Assembly: GCA_002363865.1 (NCBI GenBank)
Contig: DEWY01000013.1
Span: 310,001 to 374,000 of the forward strand
From: Caulobacteraceae bacterium UBA3198
GTDB lineage: Bacteria; Pseudomonadota; Alphaproteobacteria; Caulobacterales; Caulobacteraceae
Direction: 5' to 3'
Length of the DNA: 64,000 nucleotides
Shown here: piece by piece, positions 26,248 through 35,797 of the stretch
How the letters are laid out: every line of letters begins with the position of its first letter
How positions within the stretch are numbered: the stretch's first letter is position 1
Program-made: the position numbers and the translations under genes
The notes under the pieces: generated by a model
Database searches by the model: none
What the model was told of the DNA's origin: nothing
The model's input: the letters and a program-made list of their open reading frames with translations, nothing else

Positions 26248-28344
26248 ATGTCGCTGACAGCGGTCCTTAAGACAGCGAACACCGGACTGGTGGCCTCTCA
26301 GGTCGGCCTGCGCGCGGTGTCGGACAACATCGCCAACGTCAACACCTCTGGCTACGTCCGCAAGACCGTGGACCAGCAGCAGCTGGTGGTCGCCGGCCAG
26401 GGGATGGGCGTCGAGATCTCTGGCGTCAAACGGGTCACCGACCAGTACCTCCAGCTGGCCACCCTGACCGCCGGTTCGGAGTCCGGCCGGTGGGACGCGG
26501 TGGCCCAGTATATGGACAACGCTCAGAGCCTGTTTGGCGACCCCTCGGGAGAGGCGTTCTTCTTCGGCCGGCTGGATGAGATCTGGGCCGCCTTCGCCGC
26601 CACCGCCAACGATCCCTCATCAAGCCTGCTCCGCAGCCAGTCGCTGTCATCCATCGAGGACTTCCTCAGTGAAGGGGCGCGGATCAACACCTCGCTCAAC
26701 GAGCTGGGCCGTACCGTCGACACCCAGATCAGCGCCAATATCGACCGGGCCAACGATCTGCTGGACCAGATCAACAAGCTCAACACCGATATCAGCCGCG
26801 CCCAGATGGTGCAGGCCGACGCCTCGGGCTCGGAGAACATCCAGAGCCAGCTGGTGGACGAGCTGGCCACCCTGATCAATGTGCAGGTCAGCTCACGGCC
26901 CACAGGCGGGCTTATCATCCGCTCCACCGAGGGGGTCATGCTGGCCGGAGACGGGGCGGCCAAGCTCGCCTATTCCCGCACCGACAGCACCAAGGGCTAT
27001 ATCACCGCCGACACCTCGGGTGGGACTGCGGCGGGCAAGGCCATCACCATCACCGGCGGCGCTCTGCGCGGGCTTCTGGACCTGCGGGACGACAAGCTGC
27101 CGGGCGTCTCCGACCAGCTGGGCGAATTCCTCAGTCGGGCGGCTGATGCCATCAACGCCGCGCACAACGCCTCGACCACGGTCCCGGCCCAGGCCACCCT
27201 CACCGGCCGCAACACGGGTCTGGATCTACCTACCGCCGTCGAAGGCTTCACCGGCGCAACCACGGTGGCCATCGTCGATCCTGCGGGTCAGCTGACCCGC
27301 CGTGTGGACATCAACTTCACGGCCGGAACCATGAGTGTCGATGGCGGCCCGGCGGCGGCGTTTACCCCGGCGAGCTTCCTGGCGGACCTGAACACCGCCC
27401 TGGGGGCGACCGGCGCAGCCACCTTCACCAATGGCGTGCTCAGCCTGTCGGCCACCGCCGGCGGGGTGGCCATCGACGAGGGCACGTCCAACAAGGCGGG
27501 GCGCGCCTTCTCGCACTTCTTCGGCCTGAACGACATTATCCGCTCGGGCGGCTTCACCAACTATGACACCGGCCTGTCGGGCGCGAGCGCTCACGGCTTC
27601 ACGCCGGGCGATGTCATCACCATCCGCCTGGCCCAGGGCGACGGCAAACCGATCCGGGATGTGCCCGTCAGCGTTCCGGCCGGCGCGACGATGAACGATC
27701 TGGTCGCGGCTCTGAACAGCAATACGACCGGGGTGGGGCTATATGGCCAGTACACCCTGGATTCCAACGGGGCGCTGACCTTCAAGGGGGCCGCGCCGTT
27801 CTACGCCACGACCTCGATCGTTCAGGACAACACCGCCCGCGGCGTGGGCGGACCTTCGATCAGCGCCCTGTTCGGCTTGGGCGTGGTGGAGCGGACCGGA
27901 CGGGCCAATCGCCTGGCGGTGGACGCCGCCTTCATCACCGATCCCATGAAGGTGGGCCTGGCCAAGCTCGACCTCAGCGTGGCGGTCGGCCAACCCGTGC
28001 TGACCCCTGGGGACGGGCGAGGGGCGCTGGCTTTGGCTTCGGCCGGCGAAGTGGTTTCGCGATTTGGCGCGGCCGGCTCCCTGGGCGACGTGAGGATGAC
28101 CGTCTCCCGCTACGCCGCTGAGTTCGGCGGATCGATCGGCCGGGAATCGGCGGCGGCCGACACCCGCAGATCCAGCGCCCAGGCGGTGAAAACTGAGGCG
28201 GTAAACCGCCGGCAGTCCGTCGAGGGCGTCAATCTGGACGAGGAACTGGTGCGCCTGACCACCTATCAGCAGGCCTTTAACGCTTCGGCCCGCATGATCC
28301 AGGCGGCCAAGGAACTGTTCGACGTCCTGACCAACATCGTCTGA
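26248..28344 (+). CDS. flgK: Hook-filament junction protein FlgK (HAP1)
   Basis: A 698-residue junction protein between hook and filament. The N-terminal motif TGLVASQVGLRAVSDNIANVNTSGYVRK (about residues 12-40) and the C-terminal helix NLDEELVRLTTYQQAFNASARMIQAAKELFDVLTNIV (about 660-698) form the conserved D0 core; the coiled-coil region at about 130-200 and long variable domains lie between. The ATG is preceded by GGAAGGA. flgL follows after 11 bases, so both are one operon read from the sigma-54 promoter upstream. Confidence 0.95.
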   Translation: MSLTAVLKTANTGLVASQVGLRAVSDNIANVNTSGYVRKTVDQQQLVVAGQGMGVEISGVKRVTDQYLQLATLTAGSESGRWDAVAQYMDNAQSLFGDPSGEAFFFGRLDEIWAAFAATANDPSSSLLRSQSLSSIEDFLSEGARINTSLNELGRTVDTQISANIDRANDLLDQINKLNTDISRAQMVQADASGSENIQSQLVDELATLINVQVSSRPTGGLIIRSTEGVMLAGDGAAKLAYSRTDSTKGYITADTSGGTAAGKAITITGGALRGLLDLRDDKLPGVSDQLGEFLSRAADAINAAHNASTTVPAQATLTGRNTGLDLPTAVEGFTGATTVAIVDPAGQLTRRVDINFTAGTMSVDGGPAAAFTPASFLADLNTALGATGAATFTNGVLSLSATAGGVAIDEGTSNKAGRAFSHFFGLNDIIRSGGFTNYDTGLSGASAHGFTPGDVITIRLAQGDGKPIRDVPVSVPAGATMNDLVAALNSNTTGVGLYGQYTLDSNGALTFKGAAPFYATTSIVQDNTARGVGGPSISALFGLGVVERTGRANRLAVDAAFITDPMKVGLAKLDLSVAVGQPVLTPGDGRGALALASAGEVVSRFGAAGSLGDVRMTVSRYAAEFGGSIGRESAAADTRRSSAQAVKTEAVNRRQSVEGVNLDEELVRLTTYQQAFNASARMIQAAKELFDVLTNIV

Positions 28345-28355
28345 GGACACACACC

Positions 28356-29288
28356 ATGGTTAGCCGCGTTTCAACCGGCGGAAACTACAGCGCCGTTCTG
28401 GCCAACCTGATCTCCGCCCAGCAGCGGCAGATGGACGCCGGGACCAAGGTCGCGAGCCAGAAGAACGGCTCTGATCTGAAGGACTATGCCCGTAACGCCG
28501 AGATGCTGACCGCCATGCGGTCCATCGAGACCAGGCTGGGCGCCTTCACCGAACAGAACAAGTTGGTCAGCGACCGGCTGACCACCCAGGATTTCGCCCT
28601 CTCCCAGGTGGCCGACGCCGCCCAGATCGCCCGGCAGGCCATCGCCGAGTCCATCGCCAGCGGGCGCGTGGACACGCTGATGCAGGACATGCAGGCCGCC
28701 TTCCGCAATGGGGTCGAGGGGATGAACGCCCGCTATGGCGGCAAGTACCTGTTTGCTGGCGGGCAGGTGAACACCGCGCCCTTCTCAGCCACTTCGCTCA
28801 GCGACCTGACCATTCCGGCGACCAATGTGGCCGACTATTTCCACAATGACTCCTACATCGCCCAGGCCAAGGTCGACGATGCCACGGTGGTGGATCTGGG
28901 CTTCCTGGCGGACGCCTTCGGCACCGGCATGATGGAGGCCTTCAAGGCCATCCAGACCTTCGAGGAGGGCGTCGATGGCCCCTTCAACGGCGAACTCACA
29001 GACAATCAGCGGGCCTTCCTGGAGAGCCAGCTTTCGGTCTGGGACGCGGCCTACAAGGACCTGGTCAATGTCGGCGGCCGTAACGGCATGGTGCAGAGCC
29101 GGGTGGACTCCGTGAGGGAGGACCTCGTCGCCCGCACCAACAGCATCAAGGGCATGGTCGGCGAGATCGTCGACGCCGATATGAGCGAGGCCGTCTCCAA
29201 CCTCCAGCAGGCCCAGATTTCGGTGCAGGCGGCGGCTCAGGTCTTTGTCGCTCTGCAGGAAAGCTCGCTCCTCAATGTCCTGAGGTAG
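28356..29288 (+). CDS. flgL: Hook-filament junction protein FlgL (HAP3)
   Basis: A 310-residue flagellin-like junction protein. The N-terminal helices (about residues 1-80, with LANLISAQQRQMDAGTKVAS) and C-terminal helix (ISVQAAAQVFVALQESSLLNVLR) are the conserved flagellin-type D0/D1 segments; GGKYLFAGGQVNTAPF at about 128-143 is the typical FlgL turn. It sits between FlgK and the filament. It is the last gene of the flgKL operon. Confidence 0.94.
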   Translation: MVSRVSTGGNYSAVLANLISAQQRQMDAGTKVASQKNGSDLKDYARNAEMLTAMRSIETRLGAFTEQNKLVSDRLTTQDFALSQVADAAQIARQAIAESIASGRVDTLMQDMQAAFRNGVEGMNARYGGKYLFAGGQVNTAPFSATSLSDLTIPATNVADYFHNDSYIAQAKVDDATVVDLGFLADAFGTGMMEAFKAIQTFEEGVDGPFNGELTDNQRAFLESQLSVWDAAYKDLVNVGGRNGMVQSRVDSVREDLVARTNSIKGMVGEIVDADMSEAVSNLQQAQISVQAAAQVFVALQESSLLNVLR

Positions 29289-29653
29289 GCGTCTCAGTCC
29301 CGGCACACACCGGGGCGGAGTCCGTGGGCAGGGCATGCCAGGATGGGGTTCGCCGCCCGGCGCCATCCCAACCCGACCCGGCGACATCGGCGCCATGGTC
29401 CTGATCCGGGCCTGAGTGTCGAGGCCGGGCGCCACGGTGGAGCTGACGCGCCCCCCGCGCGGGCAAACCCCAAGGTCAGCGCCCCCTATATGTCCCACGA
29501 GCCCGGCCTGCGCGGCGGGAGCCAACGGCCGTCGCTCCGACAAGAGAACATCTTGCGAACGGAGAACAAAAGGCGTACGACTGAGTCCTGGACGCCCAGC
29601 CGGGGATCGCCCCGGTCGGTCCGACGGAATCATGGGATAAGGGGTCCCCTCAA
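29289..29653. promoter_or_regulatory. 365-bp intergenic region with flgL end hairpin and recA promoter
   Basis: No gene is supported. A small hairpin, CCCGG-CACACA-CCGGG, at 29299-29314 follows flgL without a T tract. The recA control elements occupy 29546-29581. The part between is GC-rich and shows no reading frame with normal codon use. Confidence 0.5.
29546..29560 (+). promoter_or_regulatory. LexA (SOS) box of recA
   Basis: GAAC-ATCTTGC-GAAC is an exact match to the alphaproteobacterial LexA site GAAC-N7-GAAC (also written GTTC-N7-GTTC on the other strand). It overlaps a possible -35 element TTGCGA at 29553-29558, with TACGAC at 29576-29581 as -10. It places recA under SOS control. Confidence 0.85.
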
Positions 29654-30721
29654 ATGGCACAGTCGGCGTTGAAACTCGTGGGTAAAGAAGAAGGCGACAA
29701 GCAGCGCGCGCTCGAGGCGGCGCTGTCTCAGATCGATCGGGCCTTTGGTAAGGGCTCGGTGATGAAGCTGGGTGACAAGGGCAAGATCGTCGAGATCGAG
29801 TCCTATTCCACCGGCTCGCTCGGCCTGGATCTGGCGCTGGGCATTGGCGGTCTGCCCAAGGGCCGGATCGTCGAGATCTACGGCCCGGAAAGCTCCGGCA
29901 AGACCACGCTCGCCCTGCATGTGGTGGCCGAGGTCCAGAAGGGCGGCGGCACGGCGGCCTTTGTCGACGCCGAGCATGCGCTCGATCCCTCCTACGCCCA
30001 CAAACTCGGGGTGAACCTGGACGACCTGCTGGTCTCCCAGCCCGACACCGGCGAACAGGCCCTGGAGATCACCGACACCCTGGTGCGGTCCGGCGCCGTC
30101 GATGTGATCGTCATCGACTCCGTGGCGGCGCTTACGCCGCGGGCCGAAATCGAAGGCGAGATGGGCGACAGCCTGCCCGGCCTGCAGGCCCGGCTGATGA
30201 GCCAGGCCCTGCGCAAGCTCACCGGCTCCATCTCCAAGACCAAGACCCTGGTCATCTTCATCAACCAGATCCGCATGAAGATCGGCGTCATGTACGGCAG
30301 CCCGGAGACCACCACCGGCGGCAATGCGCTGAAATTCTACGCCTCCGTCCGCCTGGACATCCGGCGCACCGGCTCGGTCAAGCAGCGCGACGAGATCGTC
30401 GGCAACAATGTCCGGGTCAAGGTGGTGAAGAACAAGGTGGCCCCGCCGTTCCGCGAAGTCGAGTTCGACATCATGTACGGCGAAGGCATCTCCAAGCTGG
30501 GCGAGATCATCGACCTGGGCGTCAAGGCCGGGGTGGTGGAGAAGTCCGGCTCCTGGTTCTCCTTCAACAGCCAGCGCATCGGCCAGGGCCGCGACAATGT
30601 GCGGGAATTCCTCAAGGCCAATCGTGATGTGGCTGACGAGATCGAGAAGGCGGTGCGCGGCGCCACCTCCAAGATCGAGGAAGAACTGCTGGTCGGCGGG
30701 CCTGACGACAAGGACGACTGA
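29654..30721 (+). CDS. recA: Recombinase RecA
   Basis: A 355-residue RecA. Walker A GPESSGKTT is at residues 77-85, the Walker B region VIVIDSVAALTPRAEIEG follows near 150, and the L1/L2 DNA loops (GDSLPGLQARLMSQALRKL; FINQIRMKIGVMYGSPETTTGGNALKFYASVR) are intact. It forms filaments on single-stranded DNA, drives strand exchange and triggers LexA self-cleavage. The acidic C-terminus (GGPDDKDD) is typical. A LexA box controls it and a strong terminator follows at 30847. Confidence 0.98.
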   Translation: MAQSALKLVGKEEGDKQRALEAALSQIDRAFGKGSVMKLGDKGKIVEIESYSTGSLGLDLALGIGGLPKGRIVEIYGPESSGKTTLALHVVAEVQKGGGTAAFVDAEHALDPSYAHKLGVNLDDLLVSQPDTGEQALEITDTLVRSGAVDVIVIDSVAALTPRAEIEGEMGDSLPGLQARLMSQALRKLTGSISKTKTLVIFINQIRMKIGVMYGSPETTTGGNALKFYASVRLDIRRTGSVKQRDEIVGNNVRVKVVKNKVAPPFREVEFDIMYGEGISKLGEIIDLGVKAGVVEKSGSWFSFNSQRIGQGRDNVREFLKANRDVADEIEKAVRGATSKIEEELLVGGPDDKDD

Positions 30722-30846
30722 GCCGGCCTCAGACCGCTCTTCGGTATCTCCGCAGACGGCGTCGTGACCGCCCGGGCCGGACGCCCCCGCCGACTATGCG
30801 TCCGGTTCGCTCCTGGACCCCAACGCGGCGCCTCGTCTGCGGAGGA

Positions 30847-30880
30847 GGACGCCCTGGCCCGCCGCCAGGGCGTCCTTTTT
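30847..30880 (+). terminator. Rho-independent terminator between recA and alaS
   Basis: A perfect 12-bp stem (GGACGCCCTGGC / GCCAGGGCGTCC) with a CCGCC loop is followed by TTTTT. It lies 125 bases after recA and 80 bases before alaS. Confidence 0.92.
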
Positions 30881-30961
30881 CTTTGCGCTCGGCGGCAAGT
30901 CCCGTAAACGACCCGCAAAATTCCCCTGCGCGCCCGGCCGCGCGAGCCCTATATGCAAGCC

Positions 30962-33601
30962 ATGTCCAGCCTGAACCAGCTCCGCAGCGCCTTCATCAAC
31001 TACTTCAAGGATCGCGATCACCTGGTGATCCCGTCAGCGCCCCTGGTGCCGCAGAACGATCCGACGCTGATGTTCGTCAACGCCGGCATGGTGCCGTTCA
31101 AGAACTATTTCACCGGGGCGGAGACCCCGCCGGCGCCGCGCGCGGTGTCGGTGCAGAAGTGCGTTCGCGCCGGCGGCAAGCACAACGATCTGGACAATGT
31201 CGGCTATACCGGCCGCCACCAGACCTTCTTCGAAATGCTCGGCAACTTCTCGTTCGGCGACTATTTCAAGGAAGGCGCCATCGAGCACGCCTGGGCCTTC
31301 ATCACCCGTGACCTGGGCCTCGACCCGGCCCGGCTGATGGTGACCATTGCGCCGGACGATGACGACGCCGCCGCCCTGTGGCGCAAGATCGCCGGCCTGC
31401 CGGACTCCAGGATCGTGCGGCTGGAAGAAAACTTCTGGTCCATGGGCGACACCGGCCCGTGCGGCACCAACACCGAGATCTTCTACGACCACGGCGACCA
31501 TGTGCCCGGCGGTCCACCCGGCAGCCCCGACGAGGATGGCGACCGGTTCGTGGAGATCTGGAACCTGGTCTTCATGCGCTGGGAGCAGTTCGCCGACGGC
31601 TCGCGCAAGGACCTGCCCAAGCCGCAGATCGACACCGGCATGGGTCTGGAGCGGATCGCCACCGTCCTGCAGGGCGTCCACTCCAACTATGACACCGACA
31701 TGTTCCGGGCGCTGATCGCCGCCAGCGAAGAGGCCACCGGCGTCAAGGCCCAGGGCGAGGCGCGATTTTCGCATCAGGTGATCGTTGACCACCTGCGCTC
31801 CACCAGCTTCCTCATCGCCGACGGGGTGTCCCCCTCCAATGAAGGCCGCGGCTATGTGCTGCGGCGGATCATGCGCCGCGCCATGCGCCACGCCCACCTG
31901 TTGGGGGCGGCCGAGCCCCTGATGCACCGGCTGACCCCGGCCCTGGTGACCGAGATGGGCGAGGCCTATCCCGAACTGCGTCGGGCCGAGCCGGTGATCG
32001 CCGAGACCCTCCGCCAGGAGGAGGAGCGGTTCCGCCGTACGCTGGGGCGCGGCATGAGCCTGCTGGAGGAGGCTACCGGCCAGGTGGGCCCCGGCGGTGT
32101 TCTGCCGGGCGAGACGGCCTTCAAGCTCTACGACACCTACGGCTTCCCCCTGGACCTGACCCAGGACGCGGTCCGCGCCCTGGGCATGAGCGTCGACCTG
32201 GAAGGGTTCGATGTGGCCATGAAGCGCCAGAAGGATCAGGCGCGGGACGCCTGGACCGGTTCGGGCCAGGCTGCGGCGGCTGGGGAGTGGTTCGCCCTGC
32301 GCGAACGCCTGGGCCCCACCGACTTCGTCGGCCATGACCAAGGCGAGGTGACCGCGGAGCTCCTTGTGCTGATGGGCGAGGGCGCCGAGATCCCCAAGGC
32401 GGGGGCCGGCCAGACCGTCCAGGCCCTGTTTGACCGCACGCCCTTCTATGGCGAGAGCGGCGGTCAGGCTGGCGACACCGGCGAGGTGGAATGGCAGGGC
32501 GGCCGCGGTCGGGTGATCGACACTCAGAAGCAGGCCGGCGACCTGCACGTGCACGTCATTGAGATCGAGTCTGGCGAGCTGGCGCCCGGCGCCCGGGTGC
32601 GCTTGGCCCTGGACGCCGACCGGCGCACCACGACCCGGGCCAACCACTCGGCCACCCACCTGCTGCATGCGGCCCTGCGCAACGTGCTGGGCCCCCATGT
32701 GAGCCAGAAGGGCCAGATGGTCGACGGCGAGCGTATCCGCTTCGACTTCAGCCACGGCCAGCCGCTGACCCTGGAGGAGATCGACAGGATCGAGGCCGAG
32801 GTGAATGCGGTGATCCGTCAGAACCTGCCGGCCGAGACGAAGAACATGGCCCCCGAGGCCGCGATCGAGGCCGGCGCCATGGCCCTGTTCGGCGAGAAGT
32901 ACGGGGACGTGGTCCGCGTCCTGACCCTGGGGCGCGCGCTGGACGGGGACGGCGCCTATTCGGTGGAGCTGTGCGGCGGCACCCATGTGGCCCGCACCGG
33001 CGACATCGCCCTGTTCAAGATCGTGTCGGAGAGCGGCGTGGCCGCCGGCGTGCGGCGGATCGAGGCCCTGACCGGCGAACCCGCCCGTCGCTGGCTGCTG
33101 GACCAGGCCCTGGTCTCGCGGCAACTGGCCGAGCAGTTCAAGACCCCGGTCTCAGAGGTCCTGGGCCGGGTCGAGGCCCTGGAGGCCCAGCGCCGGAAGC
33201 TGGAAAAGGAACTGGCCGACGCCAAGCGTCAGCTGGCCATGGGCGGCGGCGGCGCGCCCCAGGCCGGACCTGAAGAGATCGGCGGAGTCCAGGTGCTGGC
33301 CCGGGTGATGGACGGCGTGGGCGGCAAGGACCTGCGGCCCATCGCCGAGGAGTTCAAGAAGCAGATCGCCGACGGAATCATCGCCCTGGTCGGCGTGGCC
33401 GAGGGCAAGGCCGCCGTCACCGTGGCGGTGACCGGCGCGGCCAAGGATCGCTTCAACGCCGCAGAACTGGCCAAGGCCGCCGTGATCGCCATGGGCGGCC
33501 AGGGCGCAGGCGGTCGTCCGGACTTCGCCCAGGGCGGCGCCCCGGACGGCGCCCGGGCCGCGGAAGGCCTGGCGGCGCTCAAGACGGCCATCGCCGGCTA
33601 G
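30962..33601 (+). CDS. alaS: Alanyl-tRNA synthetase
   Basis: An 879-residue class II synthetase that charges tRNA-Ala. The catalytic core is at the N-terminus (motif with FTGAETPPAPRAVSVQKCVRAGGKHND in outline), the editing domain carries the zinc site HSATH (562-566) and CGGTH (671-675), and the C-terminal oligomerisation/DHHA1 domain ends in a Gly-rich GGKDLRPIAEEFKKQI and GGRPDFAQGG. The ATG at 30962 (MSSLNQLR) is preferred over an in-frame ATG three codons upstream. The recA-alaS order is conserved in Caulobacter. Confidence 0.97.
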   Translation: MSSLNQLRSAFINYFKDRDHLVIPSAPLVPQNDPTLMFVNAGMVPFKNYFTGAETPPAPRAVSVQKCVRAGGKHNDLDNVGYTGRHQTFFEMLGNFSFGDYFKEGAIEHAWAFITRDLGLDPARLMVTIAPDDDDAAALWRKIAGLPDSRIVRLEENFWSMGDTGPCGTNTEIFYDHGDHVPGGPPGSPDEDGDRFVEIWNLVFMRWEQFADGSRKDLPKPQIDTGMGLERIATVLQGVHSNYDTDMFRALIAASEEATGVKAQGEARFSHQVIVDHLRSTSFLIADGVSPSNEGRGYVLRRIMRRAMRHAHLLGAAEPLMHRLTPALVTEMGEAYPELRRAEPVIAETLRQEEERFRRTLGRGMSLLEEATGQVGPGGVLPGETAFKLYDTYGFPLDLTQDAVRALGMSVDLEGFDVAMKRQKDQARDAWTGSGQAAAAGEWFALRERLGPTDFVGHDQGEVTAELLVLMGEGAEIPKAGAGQTVQALFDRTPFYGESGGQAGDTGEVEWQGGRGRVIDTQKQAGDLHVHVIEIESGELAPGARVRLALDADRRTTTRANHSATHLLHAALRNVLGPHVSQKGQMVDGERIRFDFSHGQPLTLEEIDRIEAEVNAVIRQNLPAETKNMAPEAAIEAGAMALFGEKYGDVVRVLTLGRALDGDGAYSVELCGGTHVARTGDIALFKIVSESGVAAGVRRIEALTGEPARRWLLDQALVSRQLAEQFKTPVSEVLGRVEALEAQRRKLEKELADAKRQLAMGGGGAPQAGPEEIGGVQVLARVMDGVGGKDLRPIAEEFKKQIADGIIALVGVAEGKAAVTVAVTGAAKDRFNAAELAKAAVIAMGGQGAGGRPDFAQGGAPDGARAAEGLAALKTAIAG

Positions 33602-33615
33602 GCGCGCGCCCGGGG

Positions 33616-33640
33616 CGGGTCCGGCCTTTCGGCCGTCCCG
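33616..33640. terminator. Hairpin between alaS and the VOC gene
   Basis: A CGGCC-TTTC-GGCCG stem loop, extended by a GGG/CCC pairing around small bulges, lies in the 56-base convergent gap. There is no T run, so a bidirectional termination role is only likely. Confidence 0.35.
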
Positions 33641-33657
33641 TCCACGGCCGCCTGACC

Positions 33658-34065
33658 TCAGGCCGGCGGGGTCCGCACGCAGGCCAGCTTGTTGCCCTGC
33701 GGGTCGCGCACATAGGCGGCGTACCAGCCCTCGCCATATTGCGGCCGCAGGCCGGGCGGGCCTTCGCAGGCGCCGCCATGGGCCATGGCGGCGGCATGGA
33801 AGGCGTCGACCATCTCCGGCGTCGAGGCATAGAGCCCGACCATCACGCCGTTGCCCGCCATGGCCGGCGCCCCGTCAAAGGGCTTGCAGACCCAGAGGGT
33901 CTGGCCATGGGGGTCATCCTCGCGGCCATAGCCGGTCCAGTTCTCGAATTCATGCAGACGACGCAGGCCAAGCGGCGCAAGCGCAGCGTCATAGAAGGCC
34001 TGGGCCGCGGCATGGTCCTCGGCGCCCAGGGTCACATAACCCAGTCCAGGCGGCGTGCTCATCAT
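33658..34065 (-). CDS. VOC (glyoxalase/bleomycin resistance) superfamily protein
   Basis: A 135-residue single-module VOC protein. It shows the beta-alpha-beta-beta-beta pattern twice: GLGYVTLGAEDHAAAQAFYDAALAPLGLR at the start and NGVMVGLYASTPEMVDAFHAAAMAHGG in the second half, ending GEGWYAAYVRDPQGNKLACV, where a metal-binding Glu would be expected but Lys-Leu-Ala stands. The group includes glyoxalases, dioxygenases and antibiotic-binding proteins, and no substrate can be named. The ATG at 34065 has GGGGAG 7 bases upstream. It lies 52 bases downstream of the AEC transporter on the same strand. Confidence 0.82.
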   Translation of the reverse strand: MMSTPPGLGYVTLGAEDHAAAQAFYDAALAPLGLRRLHEFENWTGYGREDDPHGQTLWVCKPFDGAPAMAGNGVMVGLYASTPEMVDAFHAAAMAHGGACEGPPGLRPQYGEGWYAAYVRDPQGNKLACVRTPPA

Positions 34066-34117
34066 CGTCTCTCCCCTTAGTGGCCAAGCGCCACGGGGAG
34101 AACATAACAGGAACATA

Positions 34118-35035
34118 CTAGGCGAGGAAGTGGGCGATCAAGGTCAGGCTGATGGCGCTCAGCACGGTGCCGGCGATCACCGCCTCGGCGGCGCCGCGGG
34201 CGAAGACTCCGATGTTGCGGGTCTGGATGAAGACGTTCACGGCGGTGGGGCAGGCGGCCAGCAGGGTGGCGGTGGCCCTCAGCTCAGGCGCCACCGCCGC
34301 CGCCCCCAGGACCAGCCAGACGAGGAGGGGAGCGAGCATCAGCTTGAGGACCAGGGCCAACGCCAACGGCCCCTGGTCCTGGCGTCTTGGCCAGCCGCCC
34401 TCGCGGCCGATCAGGCCGCCGAGGGCGATGAGGGCGACGGGGCTGGCGGTCAGGGCGAGCCAGGTGAGGAGCTGGTCGGCCGGCCCCGGCAGACGGGTCT
34501 GAGCGGCCGACAGGGCCAGGCCGCAGGCGGCGCCCAGGACCGTGGGATTGGCCAGCACCCGGCGAAGAGCGCCGAGCAGGCTCACAGCCGCCGTTCCCGT
34601 CTGCAGGATGGCCACAGCCAGACCCATCAGCAGGATGAAGTCGATGGCCACCAGGGCTGCGGCCTGGGCCCGCACGCCGTCCCCCAGCACCGCCACGGCC
34701 AGGGGCGCGCCCAGAAAGGCGGTGTTGCCGAGGCCCGCGACCATCGGCAGGCCGGCGGCGGTCTCCTTGGCCAGGCCCATGCGCCGGGCGGCTGCCCAGG
34801 CGCCCAGGAGGAGCAGGGTCATGGTCAGGCCATAGAGGCCCATGGCCAGTCCCTGGCTAGCCTGTGGCGCCGGCGCATCGCCGAGCCAGCGGATCAACAG
34901 GGCGGGGAAGCCGATCCAGAAGGTGTAGGCTGAGAGCCAGGATCCCAGGCGGGGGCCAAGCAGGCCCAGCCGGGCGGCTACAGCTCCGGCGGCGATGATC
35001 GCAAAGAACGGCGCGATACGCGCAATCAGGTCCAA
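34118..35035 (-). CDS. AEC (auxin efflux carrier) family transporter
   Basis: A 305-residue membrane protein with about ten helices in two five-helix halves. The mid-helix GLPMVAGLGNTAFLGAPLAVAVLG (about residues 95-118) and CPTAVNVFIQTRNIGV (about 265-280) are the conserved crossing helices of the AEC/BART superfamily. Bacterial members export or import organic acids such as malate; the substrate here is unknown. It ends 52 bases before the VOC gene and starts 18 bases after the DUF2939 gene, so the three may be cotranscribed. Confidence 0.87.
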   Translation of the reverse strand: MDLIARIAPFFAIIAAGAVAARLGLLGPRLGSWLSAYTFWIGFPALLIRWLGDAPAPQASQGLAMGLYGLTMTLLLLGAWAAARRMGLAKETAAGLPMVAGLGNTAFLGAPLAVAVLGDGVRAQAAALVAIDFILLMGLAVAILQTGTAAVSLLGALRRVLANPTVLGAACGLALSAAQTRLPGPADQLLTWLALTASPVALIALGGLIGREGGWPRRQDQGPLALALVLKLMLAPLLVWLVLGAAAVAPELRATATLLAACPTAVNVFIQTRNIGVFARGAAEAVIAGTVLSAISLTLIAHFLA

Positions 35036-35053
35036 GGCCGGAACGTCGGACGG

Positions 35054-35656
35054 CTACGCGGCGTCGCGGTCAGGCAGGCGCACATGCACCAGCTTCCATT
35101 GGAAGAGATCGGTCCGCTGGAAGGTGAGCACAGTCACCTCGCTGGCCTGCTCAGGCGGGTGAACGGCGAAGCGCACCCGGTTGACGCCCCAGAACCGCAG
35201 GGCGGGCCACGGGTCGCTCAGGGCCGCGACGATGCGCGCCAGGCCTTCCGGCGGGGGCGGCTCCGGCGGCGCGGTCCCTGGCTCATAGCCGCGGGTCAGG
35301 TCGTAGAGCCCCGCCGGGGTCAGATAGGGCTCCAACCGCGCAGGGGCCGGCGTCAGCGGGGACAGCGGCTCGGCGAAGGGCTCCAGGGCCCGGCGCATGG
35401 CGCCGAGCGGATCGCGCCAGATGTCGCCCGGTCCGGCTTCGCCAGGGGCGGGGGCGGGTTGTCCGGGCTCCTCGACCTGATCACGGAGGCTGGCGCGCAC
35501 CGCCCGCAGATCCACCATCTCGGCCAGGCCCGCCACATCATGGTCCCGGGCGTTGGCCTTCAGCGCCCGGAAGGCGAACCACGGCGCCAGAGCGAAGGCC
35601 AGGCCAAACAGCACCAGGCACAGCACGAAGATCTGAAACAGTTGACGTCTGACCAT
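35054..35656 (-). CDS. DUF2939 family membrane-anchored protein
   Basis: A 200-residue protein with one N-terminal membrane anchor (residues 7-30) and a periplasmic domain. WFAFRALKANARDHDVAGLAEMVDLRAVRASLRDQV (about 26-61) is the typical start of DUF2939 proteins; the rest contains a Pro-rich linker and a final strand pair (VTVLTFQRTDLFQWKLVHVRLP). The function of the family is unknown. It is the first of three same-strand genes with the AEC transporter and VOC protein. Confidence 0.82.
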   Translation of the reverse strand: MVRRQLFQIFVLCLVLFGLAFALAPWFAFRALKANARDHDVAGLAEMVDLRAVRASLRDQVEEPGQPAPAPGEAGPGDIWRDPLGAMRRALEPFAEPLSPLTPAPARLEPYLTPAGLYDLTRGYEPGTAPPEPPPPEGLARIVAALSDPWPALRFWGVNRVRFAVHPPEQASEVTVLTFQRTDLFQWKLVHVRLPDRDAA

Positions 35657-35797
35657 GGGCCGGTCGGGTCCCCTCGGCCAAGCTTCGCAGGTTGCGCGCC
35701 AGGGTTAACACGGCTTGCCCGCCCCCGCCAATTTCCTCGCCCGCCAGGAGGTGTCGGGTTTTCGGGAGCCGAAGCTTGACCAGTGCGTTATGGCTCC

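Noticed and set aside
31034..33124. A 696-codon open frame on the minus strand
   Set aside because: Antisense to alaS, whose motifs are certain.
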